Positions 7,277 to 17,800 of a stretch of 56,030 nt of DNA are shown in pieces; position 1 is the stretch's first letter, and each line of letters starts with the position of its first letter. The notes under the pieces are model-generated. The model did not search any database and was not told where the DNA came from. It saw only the letters and a program-made list of their open reading frames with translations. The position numbers and the translations under genes were made by a program. The DNA comes from Bacteroidaceae bacterium (GTDB lineage Bacteria > Bacteroidota > Bacteroidia > Bacteroidales > Bacteroidaceae), in the NCBI GenBank assembly GCA_017541025.1, contig JAFXZY010000059.1, positions 1 through 56,030 of the forward strand, given 5' to 3'.

Positions 7277-8974
7277 ATGGCAACTACTGACGACAAGAAA
7301 ATCATCTTCTCGATGGTTGGAGTTAGCAAAACCATCCAGCAGAATCAGAAACAAGTACTTAAGAACATATACCTCTCCTTCTTTTATGGAGCCAAGATAG
7401 GTATTGTAGGTCTGAACGGTGCAGGTAAATCTACGCTGATGAAGATTATTGCAGGCCTCGACCAGCAATATCAGGGAAATGTTGTCTGGAGTCCCGGCTA
7501 TTCAGTCGGATATCTGGAACAGGAACCGCATCTGGATGACAACAAAACGGTTATCGAGGTCGTAAAAGAAGGTGTACAACCCATCGTGGATGCTCTAAAG
7601 GAATACGAGGAGATAAACCAGAAGTTCGGTCTACCCGAATACTACGAGGACGAGGACAAGATGAACGCCCTCTTTGCCCGTCAGGGTGAGTTGCAGGATA
7701 TCATAGACAGCACCGACGCATGGAACCTGGATAGCAAGCTGGAGCGTGCCATGGATGCACTCCGTTGCCCACCAGCCGACCAGCCTGTAGTAAACCTTTC
7801 TGGTGGCGAAAGGCGTAGAGTTGCTCTTTGTCGTCTGTTGCTCCAAAAGCCAGATGTACTTTTGCTGGACGAACCTACCAACCACCTGGATGCAGAGAGT
7901 ATCGACTGGTTGGAACAGCATCTTACCCAATACGAGGGAACGGTTATTGCAGTAACGCACGACCGTTACTTCTTGGATGATGTGGCTGGTTGGATTCTGG
8001 AACTGGACAGAGGGGAAGGAATACCTTGGGAAGGAAACTATTCTTCTTGGCTGGAGCAGAAAACCAAGCGAATGGCTCAGGAGGAAAAGGTGGCCAGCAA
8101 GCGTCGCAAGGCTCTTGAGCGAGAGTTGGAATGGGTTCGTATGGCACCCAAGGCCCGCCAGGCAAAGGGTAAGGCCCGTCTGAACTCATACGACAAGATG
8201 CTGAACGAGGAGCAGAAGGAGCGTGAAGAGAAATTGGAAATCTTCATTCCAAACGGCCCCCGCCTGGGCAATAAGGTAATAGAAGCTCACGGACTTTGCA
8301 AGGCATACGGCGAAAAGGTTCTCATCAAGGACCTCGACTTTATGCTGCCTCCCAACGGTATCGTGGGAGTCATCGGTCCCAATGGTGCTGGTAAGACTAC
8401 CCTATTCCGTATGATTATGGGATTGGAGAAACCTGACTCGGGAACATTCGAGGTGGGCGAAACCGTAAAACTGGCTTACGTTGACCAAAGTCATAAGGAC
8501 ATCAAGCCAGATGAAAGTGTCTTCCAGGTTATCTCGCAAGGCAATGAACTCATAAGGATGGGCGGAAGAGACATCAACGTACGTGCCTACCTGAGCCGTT
8601 TCAACTTCAATGGTGCCGACCAGGAAAAGAAGTGTGGCGTACTCTCCGGTGGAGAACGTAATCGTCTGCATTTGGCTATGGCCCTGAAGCAGGAAGGTAA
8701 CGTGCTCTTGTTGGACGAGCCGACCAACGATATTGACGTAAACACTTTGCGAGCCCTCGAAGAAGGTCTCGAGAACTTTGCCGGCTGTGCCGTTGTTATC
8801 AGTCACGACCGTTGGTTCCTGGACCGTATCTGCACACATATCCTGGCCTACGAAGGCGACGGAAACGTTTACTTCTACGAAGGAAGTTATACAGATTACG
8901 AGGCCAATAAGCTAAAACGACTTGGTTTAGAGGAACCACGCAGAATTCGGTATCGCAAGTTGATGGCCGATTAA
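7277..8974 (+). CDS. ettA: ABC-F protein EttA, translational throttle
   Basis: This 565-residue cytoplasmic ABC-F ATPase has two nucleotide-binding domains and no membrane part. Domain 1 has Walker A GLNGAGKST (45-53), signature LSGGERRR (174-181) and Walker B LLLDEP (196-201). Domain 2 has Walker A GPNGAGKTT (367-375), then LSGGERNR and LLLDEPTND. The region at about 95-150 corresponds to the Arm and 250-325 to the charged interdomain linker that reaches the P-site tRNA. Length and order match EttA, which gates early elongation according to ATP/ADP ratio. Only 12 bases separate it from the DUF3737 gene, and MATE follows with overlap, so the three are probably cotranscribed. Confidence 0.95.
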   Translation: MATTDDKKIIFSMVGVSKTIQQNQKQVLKNIYLSFFYGAKIGIVGLNGAGKSTLMKIIAGLDQQYQGNVVWSPGYSVGYLEQEPHLDDNKTVIEVVKEGVQPIVDALKEYEEINQKFGLPEYYEDEDKMNALFARQGELQDIIDSTDAWNLDSKLERAMDALRCPPADQPVVNLSGGERRRVALCRLLLQKPDVLLLDEPTNHLDAESIDWLEQHLTQYEGTVIAVTHDRYFLDDVAGWILELDRGEGIPWEGNYSSWLEQKTKRMAQEEKVASKRRKALERELEWVRMAPKARQAKGKARLNSYDKMLNEEQKEREEKLEIFIPNGPRLGNKVIEAHGLCKAYGEKVLIKDLDFMLPPNGIVGVIGPNGAGKTTLFRMIMGLEKPDSGTFEVGETVKLAYVDQSHKDIKPDESVFQVISQGNELIRMGGRDINVRAYLSRFNFNGADQEKKCGVLSGGERNRLHLAMALKQEGNVLLLDEPTNDIDVNTLRALEEGLENFAGCAVVISHDRWFLDRICTHILAYEGDGNVYFYEGSYTDYEANKLKRLGLEEPRRIRYRKLMAD

Positions 8975-8986
8975 AATATCCACTTA

Positions 8987-9832
8987 ATGAAGATTATTAA
9001 AGACCAGGAATTTGGAGGCGAAAGGCCTCTGTACACATTACATGATGCACAACTAAAGAATGTTACCATTCACTTAGGCGAATCCAGCATTAAGGAATCA
9101 GGTAACATTGAAGCCGAGGACTGCACTTTCGAAGGAAAATATGTCTTTTGGGAATGCAAAGGCTTTAAGACAACGAATTGCCTCTATCGCGAAAGTGCCA
9201 GAAGCAGCCTCTGGTACAGCGAGAACGGCACGCTCGTAAACTGCCGAGTGGAAGCTCCAAAACTGTTTCGCAGGATGAAGGGTATCCGAGTAGAAGGTTG
9301 TACTTTTACAAATGCGCAGGAAACTCTTTGGGATTGTGACCAAGTGGTGATTAAGGATTCACGCATCGAGAATGCCGACTATCTGGGAATGCATACCGAC
9401 AACGTCCGGATAGAGAACTTCCACCTTGATGGTAATTATGCTTTTCAGTACAGCAAGAATGTCGAAATCAGAAACGCTTTACTGAACAGCAAAGATTCTT
9501 TTTGGGAAACAGAAAATGTGACACTGATAGATTGCGAGATAAATGGCGAATACCTTGGTTGGTATAGCAAAAATCTTAGGCTTATCCGTTGCCATATCAC
9601 AGGTGAACAGCCCCTCTGCTATAGCGAGAATCTCTATATGGAGGATTGCACTATGGGAGATGATGCCAATCTGGCTTTCGAATACAGCTCCATCGAAGCG
9701 ACAATCAGGGGAAATGTACACAGTATCAAGAATCCCACATCAGGAAGTATTGAAGTTGACAGTGTTGGTGAAATCATTATCGACGAGAATCAGAAATCAC
9801 CAGCAGATTGCAAGATTAAGGTAAAAGGATGA
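8987..9832 (+). CDS. DUF3737 beta-helix protein
   Basis: This 281-residue protein has no signal peptide. It is built of repeated turns with a VxIxxxxx(N/D)C-type rhythm, for example VEGCTFTNAQETLWDCDQV, VRIENFHLDGNYAFQYSKNV and VTLIDCEINGEYLGWYSKNL. This indicates a right-handed parallel beta-helix. The N-terminus IIKDQEFGGERPLYTLHDAQ is typical of DUF3737. The biochemical function is unknown. It looks like a cytoplasmic polysaccharide-lyase-fold protein without clear catalytic residues. Its stop overlaps the MATE start (ATGA at 9829-9832), so the two are translated together. Confidence 0.85.
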   Translation: MKIIKDQEFGGERPLYTLHDAQLKNVTIHLGESSIKESGNIEAEDCTFEGKYVFWECKGFKTTNCLYRESARSSLWYSENGTLVNCRVEAPKLFRRMKGIRVEGCTFTNAQETLWDCDQVVIKDSRIENADYLGMHTDNVRIENFHLDGNYAFQYSKNVEIRNALLNSKDSFWETENVTLIDCEINGEYLGWYSKNLRLIRCHITGEQPLCYSENLYMEDCTMGDDANLAFEYSSIEATIRGNVHSIKNPTSGSIEVDSVGEIIIDENQKSPADCKIKVKG

Positions 9833-11247
9833 CATATACGCAGAAAAAAGATCTGCTCCTCGAACAGATAAGGAATGGAACAAAGATGTTAGGACGCGAC
9901 CAGGTGTTGCTCGTTGTACTTTTGTCTGTTCCATCTATGCTGGCTCAGCTTACTCATATTGTAATGCAGTACATTGATGCCAGTATGGTGGGAAGTCTGG
10001 GAAAAGAAGCAAGTGCAAGCATAGGTCTGGTAAGTACCACCATCTGGCTCTTCGGCAGTCTTTCTTCTGCAGCAAATGTGGGTTTCTATGTTCAGGTGGC
10101 TCATCGCATCGGAGCCGGAGAGTTTGCCGAAGCAAGGAACGTGCTCAGGCAAAGTTTTATCTCGTGCATTCTCTTTGCCCTTACCCTTATGGTAATAGGT
10201 GTTTCCATAAGTCCCTATCTGCCATCCTGGCTTGGAGGAAACGAAGACATCAACGCTAATTCTTCATTGTATTTCATGTGTTACAGCCTATGTCTTCCCT
10301 TTGCCCAACTTAACTCGCTCTGTAGCGGTATGTTACGTTGTAGCGGGAACATGCATATTCCCAGCATTCTGAACATAGGTATGTGCTTTTTGGATGTGAT
10401 ATTCAACTGGTTCCTTATCTTCCCTTCACATCAAGTGTTAGGCATCACTATTCCAGGAGCTGGTTTAGGTGTAATGGGAGCAGTAATAGGAACAGGCCTT
10501 GCCTTTGCAGTAACCTCGCTACTGATGTGCTATTTCACGACCATAGCCAGCAAAGAATTGAATCTTCTGCAAGACAAGGGAAGTTTTATTCCTAAATTGG
10601 ATACACTACGCAAAGCCACGAGAATGTCTCTCCCAATAGCTGTACAGCACATTATCTTTTGTGGAGCACAAATTACAAGTACCCTTATTGTGGCTCCATT
10701 AGGAACAGTTGCCATTGCTGCCAACTCGTTCGGAATAATTGTAGAGGCACTCTGCTATATGCCTGGCTATGGTATTGCCGATGCAGCCACAACACTAGTG
10801 GGACAAAGTTTAGGCGCCAAACGCAGGAAGTTGGCTCGAAGCTTTGGAAACATAACTGTAGGAATGGGTGTGGCAGTAATGACAGTTCTTGGTGTAGTTA
10901 TGTATCTAACAGCACCTTCCTTGATGACACTTATGACACCAGATGTTGCCGTTCAACATCTGACATCACAGGTTCTACGCATAGAAGCTTTTGCTGAACC
11001 GATGTTTGCTGCCAGCATAGTTGCCTATGGTGTATTTGTTGGAGCTGGCGACACCCTGATTCCCTGCGCGATGAATCTGGGCAGCATTTGGGTGGTACGA
11101 ATAACCTTAGCTTTGCTGTTATCCACCACAATGGGATTGCAAGGAGTATGGATAGCTATGGCTACAGAGCTCTGCTTCAGAGGTATTATCTTCCTGATCC
11201 GACTACATGGCGACAGTTGGATGAAGAAGATTCCCCTTAATTCTTAA
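9829..11247 (+). CDS. MATE-family efflux transporter
   Basis: This 472-residue inner-membrane protein has twelve predicted membrane segments in two related halves. MATE wording is visible in the first half (SVPSMLAQLTHIVMQYIDASMVG) and in the second (AVQHIIFCGAQ, and GIADAATTLVGQSLGAK). It should export cationic or aromatic compounds in exchange for Na+ or H+. The substrate cannot be told. It overlaps the DUF3737 stop by 4 bases at its start, and its last 11 bases overlap the convergent helicase gene. Confidence 0.93.
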   Translation: MTYTQKKDLLLEQIRNGTKMLGRDQVLLVVLLSVPSMLAQLTHIVMQYIDASMVGSLGKEASASIGLVSTTIWLFGSLSSAANVGFYVQVAHRIGAGEFAEARNVLRQSFISCILFALTLMVIGVSISPYLPSWLGGNEDINANSSLYFMCYSLCLPFAQLNSLCSGMLRCSGNMHIPSILNIGMCFLDVIFNWFLIFPSHQVLGITIPGAGLGVMGAVIGTGLAFAVTSLLMCYFTTIASKELNLLQDKGSFIPKLDTLRKATRMSLPIAVQHIIFCGAQITSTLIVAPLGTVAIAANSFGIIVEALCYMPGYGIADAATTLVGQSLGAKRRKLARSFGNITVGMGVAVMTVLGVVMYLTAPSLMTLMTPDVAVQHLTSQVLRIEAFAEPMFAASIVAYGVFVGAGDTLIPCAMNLGSIWVVRITLALLLSTTMGLQGVWIAMATELCFRGIIFLIRLHGDSWMKKIPLNS

Positions 11248-13525
11248 GTGTAAATTTAGCAAAGCGCAAAAGCAATTGTTTGGTTCCTGAATTCTGGAAC
11301 CTTACACATGCCTTGGCATCCAGGCCGCTGCCCTCGAGCCTCTCCACAACTCCTTCGCCAAAGCGTTCGTGAACAATTACACTTCCGACAGTCAATCCGT
11401 TAACAGAAGTCGGGACATTATTAACAGGTCGTGTTTCTGAAACAGGTTTTCTAACCTTAATAAAATTAGAGGGAGGCGTTTGTATTACGTTACGAGGTGT
11501 TTCAGGAATTATACGCGGTCTCTGAGGGATAAATGTAGGACGGGAAACAATATCCTTGAATGATGGCATTTCCGGCTTATCAGATTTCAAGAACCGTTTA
11601 TCAATGTCTCTCAGGAAACGGCTGGGTTCGCAATCAGAAGTAATGCCATACTTCATTCTCCTTCTGGCATAAGTAAGGAAAAGGTGCTTCTTGGCTCGCG
11701 TCATTGCTACATAAAAGAGTCTCCTCTCCTCCTCTATCTGACGAGGGCTGTCCATAGACATGGAACTTGGGAAAAGCTCTTCTTCGAGTCCGACAACAAA
11801 TACCGCCTCAAACTCCAATCCCTTGGCAGCATGAACTGTCATAAGTGTAACCTTATTGTCGCCTTCGCTTTCATCCTCATCCATATCTGTAAGAAGACTT
11901 ACTTCAGAAAGGTAATGGGTAAGCATATATCCAGCACCTGCTTCAACTCGTTCTTGAACAAAGGACGCCATACCATCTAACATTTCCTGTAGGTTTTCCT
12001 GACGTGAAACGTCTTCTGGTTCCGCTCCATGAAAAATATCGGCTCTTATACCGCTTTCATTTACAATTTTAAGTCCAGCATTGTAGGCATCCTGGCTCAT
12101 AGCCACCTCACGGAACGAGAGAATCATATCGGCAAATGCTTGTAATCTTGCCTTTGTAGCACTATTAACATCAACCAAATCAAGATGCGTTAATATCTCC
12201 CATACGGATAAGTTATTTACAGAAGCCGCATCCAGAATCTTACCTACGGTAACATCGCCAATCTTTCTGTTAGGATAGTTAATGATTCGCTTTAGAGCTT
12301 CCTCGTCGTTAGGATTGATAACCAAACGAAAATAGGCAATTACATCTTTAATTTCCTTGCGCTGATAAAAAGAGGTTCCTCCATATATTCTATAAGGAAT
12401 ATTCTGTTTCCTTAAAGCGTCTTCTAAACTACGACTCTGGGCGTTAGTCCTATATAGAATTGCCGTCTCACTGTACTTTAGGTTTTCCTTTGCGACAAGA
12501 TTCCGAATCTTTCTAACAACAATGTTTGCTTCATCAACATCGCTATATGCTTTGCAGACTTCTATAGGTTCGCCAACATCGCCTTTACTGTAAACATCCT
12601 TACGAATCTGTTGCACATTGTGATGAATAAGACTGTTAGCGGCACTTACTATTGTCTGAGTTGAACGGTAATTCTGTTCCAACTTAAAAAGCTTAACGCC
12701 ACTAAAAAGCTTTTGGAAGTTTAATATATTATCTATCTTAGCTCCACGGAAGCTATAGATACTCTGTGCATCATCTCCCACCACGCATACATGCTGCTGA
12801 TTTCCCGTCAGCAACAACACTATCTGATGCTGTGCATAGTTGGTATCCTGATACTCATCGACCAGAATATACTTAAATTTCTCCTGATACTTCTGTGCTA
12901 TATCAGGATGATTTTTAAACAAGAGCCACGTATAGACCAACATGTCATCAAAATCCATAGCATTGCTCTTCTTACACCTTTGCATATACTCGTCATAGAC
13001 TAAACAGGTCTCAGGCATCTGTTGAGCTCTGTCATGTTCTAACAGCCTACTTGAATTTCTGTATGCATCAGGTAACACTAATGAATTCTTGGCATTACTG
13101 ATATGAGCCAACACAGCACTTGGTTTATATTTCTTTTCATCCAAATGCAAGTCTTTAATGATAGCTTTAATTAAGCTTTTGCTATCTGAAGTATCATAAA
13201 TGGTGAAATCAGATGTAAAACCAATATAATCAGATTCGTACCTGAGAATCTTGCCAAAGATACTATGGAAGGTTCCTGCCCAAAGGTAACGTGCCTGTTC
13301 TTCATTAACGAGTTTACCTATACGCTCCTTCATCTCGCGGGCAGCCTTGTTGGTAAAGGTCAGTGCCATAATGCTCCAAGGTTCGTATCCCTGTTCCAGC
13401 AGATAAGCAATCTTATAGGTAATAACACGCGTCTTTCCACTCCCCGCTCCTGCAATAACGAGGGAGGGAGAATCACAACAGAGAACAGCCTCTCTTTGGC
13501 TCTGGTTTAAATCTTCTAACAGCAT
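11237..13525 (-). CDS. uvrD: UvrD/PcrA-type DNA helicase
   Basis: This 762-residue superfamily-1 3'-5' helicase works in nucleotide-excision and mismatch repair and in fork rescue. Visible motifs are Q motif LNQSQREAV, Walker A GAGSGKT (26-32), TFTNKAAREMKERI, DEYQDTN (Walker B), QNYRST, TVHAAKGLEF and VAMTRAKKHL. The C-terminal VHERFGEGVVERLEGSG resembles the Tudor-like tail of UvrD/PcrA. The frame has a TTG at 13528, but ATG at 13525 is preferred because it shares a base with the previous stop (TGATG), a coupled junction. It is the last gene of the long minus-strand run and ends 11 bases inside the convergent MATE gene. Confidence 0.95.
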   Translation of the reverse strand: MLLEDLNQSQREAVLCCDSPSLVIAGAGSGKTRVITYKIAYLLEQGYEPWSIMALTFTNKAAREMKERIGKLVNEEQARYLWAGTFHSIFGKILRYESDYIGFTSDFTIYDTSDSKSLIKAIIKDLHLDEKKYKPSAVLAHISNAKNSLVLPDAYRNSSRLLEHDRAQQMPETCLVYDEYMQRCKKSNAMDFDDMLVYTWLLFKNHPDIAQKYQEKFKYILVDEYQDTNYAQHQIVLLLTGNQQHVCVVGDDAQSIYSFRGAKIDNILNFQKLFSGVKLFKLEQNYRSTQTIVSAANSLIHHNVQQIRKDVYSKGDVGEPIEVCKAYSDVDEANIVVRKIRNLVAKENLKYSETAILYRTNAQSRSLEDALRKQNIPYRIYGGTSFYQRKEIKDVIAYFRLVINPNDEEALKRIINYPNRKIGDVTVGKILDAASVNNLSVWEILTHLDLVDVNSATKARLQAFADMILSFREVAMSQDAYNAGLKIVNESGIRADIFHGAEPEDVSRQENLQEMLDGMASFVQERVEAGAGYMLTHYLSEVSLLTDMDEDESEGDNKVTLMTVHAAKGLEFEAVFVVGLEEELFPSSMSMDSPRQIEEERRLFYVAMTRAKKHLFLTYARRRMKYGITSDCEPSRFLRDIDKRFLKSDKPEMPSFKDIVSRPTFIPQRPRIIPETPRNVIQTPPSNFIKVRKPVSETRPVNNVPTSVNGLTVGSVIVHERFGEGVVERLEGSGLDAKACVRFQNSGTKQLLLRFAKFTLKN

Positions 13526-14106
13526 CAAAGGATAATATTAAATATGTACGAAACACAACGTGTAATAAAGGATAATAGCATAACGATAACCAAGAGAGGA
13601 GAAAACCTCCGGATGCCGTAAGTAAGCAAATCGGAGAAGTCATCAACGGTCTTTACACGATGAGTCTGTATAGCATACAAAACAGAAAGGAAAATGACAC
13701 ACCAGATGAATACAGTTGGCAATCCCTGAATGAAAGGACTGTTCTTAAAATGCCCAGTAATACTAAGAAGTGGGCTATGAGGATGCAAGACACTAAAAAG
13801 AATAATGGCAAGCAGTAAAACTAATACAAGGAGGACAAGATAAAGTGCATTGACATCATCCTTCTTCTTCCTACGAAGAATACCGCATCTGATAGTACTT
13901 CCAACACCTATCATGCCGCACAGACATAACGTAGTCCATCTGTTAGCGCATGCTATGGGAATATTATAGAATATCCACCTCCACCCTTCTTCACTAAGGA
14001 GTGATTTGCAGTCGAATCCCAGTGCCGACAATATCCAGGAAAATATCGGCAACATGACGGCTACGACAAGGAGCAGCAGTATCAGGTATGAAAGGAACTT
14101 ATTCAT
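13525..14106 (-). CDS. Small membrane protein, AbgT-like half
   Basis: This 193-residue protein has about five membrane segments. The segment SLLSEEGWRWIFYNIPIACANRWTT followed by LCLCGMIGVG (with a gap omitted here) resembles the AbgT transporter motif in which a SL-S-EGIRW-F-N-V-NF segment precedes a G-G-G membrane helix. Full AbgT proteins are about 500 residues, so this would be a shortened, Bacteroidetes-specific relative, and transport activity cannot be assumed. ATG at 14106 overlaps the response-regulator stop in ATGAATAA. A TTG nine bases upstream is less likely. The downstream stop overlaps the helicase start. Position therefore ties it to the two-component system by translation. 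Confidence 0.6.
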   Translation of the reverse strand: MNKFLSYLILLLLVVAVMLPIFSWILSALGFDCKSLLSEEGWRWIFYNIPIACANRWTTLCLCGMIGVGSTIRCGILRRKKKDDVNALYLVLLVLVLLLAIILFSVLHPHSPLLSITGHFKNSPFIQGLPTVFIWCVIFLSVLYAIQTHRVKTVDDFSDLLTYGIRRFSPLLVIVMLLSFITRCVSYIFNIIL

Positions 14107-14821
14107 CGTCGGCAACCAAGTGCTCGGGATCTATAATATGCAATTGTATGGCTCTGACAGCAAGGTGTACGGCATTGACACCTGTACGCTCGTTGGGAGC
14201 AAAAAGACGATTGATGAGGTCGGCCTGACGTTTTTCGAGGCTCTTTGTACCAAACGGCATCTGACGAAGATTGGCAATCATATCCTTGGTATAACCCAAG
14301 GCAAGATGACGCAGGAAGCGCTCGTCGTACTCGTCTATCTCGTAGTCGATCATCGCATCGGATGTGGCTGACTCTCCGTTTACGATTTTCTTGAACCTTT
14401 CTATCACTTTCTCCAGGAACGGTTCGTTGAAAACCAGTTTTCTTCCGTGCATAACCAACTGAACGTCATCCCTTTCCAACAGATTACCTGTCTTAAGGAT
14501 GATGCCGTCGGCACCAGCATTCAACACTTCTACCCAAAGTTTCTCGTTTAGCACTTCACCAGTGAAAACCAACACTTTAACCATAGAATAACGGGCTTTA
14601 AGCTGACGGCAGATATCCACACCGACAGTAGTACTGCCTCCCAACCCTAAATCCAACAGGACTAAGTCGGGGGTTTCGACACGCATCAGTTTCCAGAATT
14701 CGCTTTCATTCTGGGCAGTCCCTATTATTTCAGCTTCAGGAATGTCATGACGGAAAATCTCTTCTGTACCCTTAAGCTCTAATTTAACATCTTCAACGAT
14801 GATTACTTTAAATTTGTCCAT
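14099..14821 (-). CDS. Response regulator with divergent LuxR-like output
   Basis: This is a 240-residue protein. The receiver domain (about 1-125) has acidic residues E10/D11, phospho-acceptor Asp57 (LVLLDLGLGG), Thr87 (VFTGEV) and Lys110 (GIILKTG). The output region (about 160-235) has the shape of a NarL/LuxR helix-turn-helix (ERFLRHLALGYTKDMIANLR, then TKSLEKRQADLINRLF), but wording differs from the standard GLTNKEIA pattern. It is probably the partner of the tandem kinase immediately upstream (15-base gap) and a DNA-binding regulator. The target is unknown. It is translationally coupled to the small membrane gene that follows. Confidence 0.85.
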   Translation of the reverse strand: MDKFKVIIVEDVKLELKGTEEIFRHDIPEAEIIGTAQNESEFWKLMRVETPDLVLLDLGLGGSTTVGVDICRQLKARYSMVKVLVFTGEVLNEKLWVEVLNAGADGIILKTGNLLERDDVQLVMHGRKLVFNEPFLEKVIERFKKIVNGESATSDAMIDYEIDEYDERFLRHLALGYTKDMIANLRQMPFGTKSLEKRQADLINRLFAPNERTGVNAVHLAVRAIQLHIIDPEHLVADDE

Positions 14822-14836
14822 ATATCGAGTATTAGT

Positions 14837-17800
14837 TTATTTGCATAATAATGAAAAATGTATGGTAAAACCGTCTTCTGTCTGCAACGCAACCAGTCGC
14901 AAGCCAGGATAACCGTATCGGGCATCATGTTCGCGAATAATCTGCCTTACAATATAATATGGGAAATTCTCTTTTGATGGCGAGAACAAATTATCCAATT
15001 CATCTTGCTCTTTGTGTATATTTCCGAATGTGAATAATACGTTCATGATATTATTATCCGGCAAGAATGACACTTTCAGGCTCTGAGCGGCATCTTTGTT
15101 GGCCATGAGAATATTATCTACAAGTATCTTCAGCAGGTTCTTATCGCAACAGACGCCCTTATCAACCTGTGAAGCTTCAAACAGGACACTTTTATTCTCT
15201 TTAGCATTTATTGCGTCTATCTTCTTCTTGGCATACACGGCAATTTCCATGCAATTAACCAGCTGACTACGGAAATTGGATTGCAAAAGCTGTCGGTTAG
15301 CCTGCTCATACAACAGCAGATATAGCTCCTTGTAATATTGAACCAGATTATCCAATTCTTCAACAGCAACGATATTATCAGCATGTTCCTGCATAGCCTG
15401 AGCCATTTGGTCGATACGTGCAGGGTAATACATCGTCTCGTGTTTAATAGTACTAAGTGAGTTATCAAGAACCTGATTCATGACATACAAACGGTCCTCC
15501 TCGAAACTGGTCTTGTAATTCTGTTCTGTCAGCTGAGTAATGTCTGTTTCTAAGGCGTTTATCTTGTTCAGATTATTTATAATGTCGGCATAGAAGTCTT
15601 GAATAACGCCGGTAAGATAATTATCATCATAGATAACAGATAAAAGTTTATCGCGCTTAGCAGTTATTTCCCGGATAAAATCTGTATTTAACCGGATAAC
15701 CTCTGATTCTCTGGATTTAGGAAGATTCTCAAGTTCACTCACATGAGCGGAGATTTTTTCTAAGGTGGAATCGAAATTCCGGCACAAGAAAACGATTCGT
15801 TTTCTGTTACGGATTCTGTCTTTCAGAAATACATTGTAAATCAAACATAATATGACGAAACAAGATATGGCCAACAGGACAAAAAGTACGGAACTGTCAT
15901 ATTTTGCTTCCTCCATCTGACGGCAGTACGATGCAAGAGATGTATCCTGAGAATACAACCAGTGTAAACGTACACATTCGTCATTGTTAAACCGATAATC
16001 ATCCCATCTGTTTAACGCCTGAGAGGCAATAGCCATTTCATTTCTGAACTGAACAATCGAGATGGTATCGTGCATAATCTCTGGCATCTTCAGGGCACTG
16101 TCGGCATATCGCAGAGCATCCTCATATCGTCCTTCGACATTTGCTATGTAGGTAGAATCAAAAAGCGAACTGTAACGTTCCGATACCGCAAAAGTGCTAA
16201 CGGACAATACAAAAGATAGTATCAAGCACAGTGCCCGAGGCAGACGGAACCAGAAACGGCTCCCTTTACCCAAGACACTCTCGACTCCGAAGTCGCAGAC
16301 AGCAAACTTCGAGGAAGTCTTTTTGTACTTGTTTATAATACCCTTACAATTCATGATTCCAAACCCGAAACCTTTATTGTCATTAGAAATGCCAAGGTGG
16401 GATGAATCATATACATTACTATTGTTAAGCGTCGTGACATCATCTTCACTTAAACCGATTCCTGTATCCTGAATTCCTATCTCGACATATTCGTCGGTAG
16501 CATTCAGTGTAATTTCTATTTTACCACCGGCATCGGTGAACTTTCTGGCATTATCCGTCAACGTATTAACCATGAAGAGGGTAAGTGCTTCATCTGCCTT
16601 AACCTTTAACTCTGTGGTAGGAACAATAAGTGTTATTTCTTTATTCTCGTATGTAAACGTATTGAGCCTTAGAATACTCAGGATGTTGTCAAGAGGGAAA
16701 GTTGAGATATGCAAATTCAGCAGCCCTTTCTGCATCTTAATCCATTCCGTTAGAACATCATTGATACGAGTAATTTCAGCTGTCAGTTCACGAATATATG
16801 TCAGTCTGAAAATACTGCTCTTACCTTCGGACTTCATTCTGTGCGTTTCAGCAAGGATTCTGTTCAGGTATGGAACAATGGCATAAACCAACGACACCTT
16901 TGCCCGACGTATAATATTTCCATTAATATATTCTACGATGTGAAGCTTACTTATATTAAGTTGATCTGTAAGGGCTTCTATATTATCTTCCTGGGCTTCG
17001 GTATAGCGGTCCATGACCTTAGTTGCATAAATGAATCGTTCGGATTCTCTTATACTTAACAACGTTGCATATTGGGAAGTAATGTGATTCTTTATCCTGT
17101 GGATATATAGGACTATCAGGACGGAAATCAGCAACATCAGCAGTATAAATACACCTATTCCTACATGAACATCCCTAACCTCTTTAGAAAGATTCTCCTT
17201 ACGGATATCCAACTCCTTGTTTTGACGGGAGTAATCCAGCAAATCAAGATAGATATTCCGGTGATAGTCCGAAAGAGCCTTGTTGCCGATAGAACTGTAT
17301 GAAAGGCTCAGACGTTCATGAATGCCTGCCATCCATGCAATGATGCTCTTACTGGAACGTTTCTGCTGGCTATGCACAAGAGACAATGCTGCAACGTAGT
17401 TCTGATAGGCTTTCTGATAACTGCCATCAGAGAAATAGATGTCGCCAAGGGTGCGATACAAACAAGCTGTCTGGAACAAATCCTTGTACTTGACAAACAG
17501 ACGTAGAGATTTTGAAGCAAGTGCTAAAGGCAAGGCTCTTTGTATCTCAACAGAATCTGTTATGCTTTCATCTAAAACCTGATCTTTGATGTAATTATAT
17601 GCATCCTTTCTGTACTGCTTAATGATACTGACACTAAAAGAGTCAATGAGCATCTCTGCAAAAGACTGCAAAGAGTTAGCCTCAAAATAGGTTATTCCCT
17701 TTGCTTTTGAAAGTGTGTATGCACGTAAAAGGTGATCTAATTCCTGAAGTTTAACATCGGGTTTGTTACCTTTTATTAACCCACCACTACCTAACATGTA

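Noticed and set aside
15217-15468. Frameshift or split gene in the second kinase unit
   Set aside because: The main frame is open throughout and the unit has sensible membrane helices and the conserved KHETMYYPAR; the small frame is a shadow.
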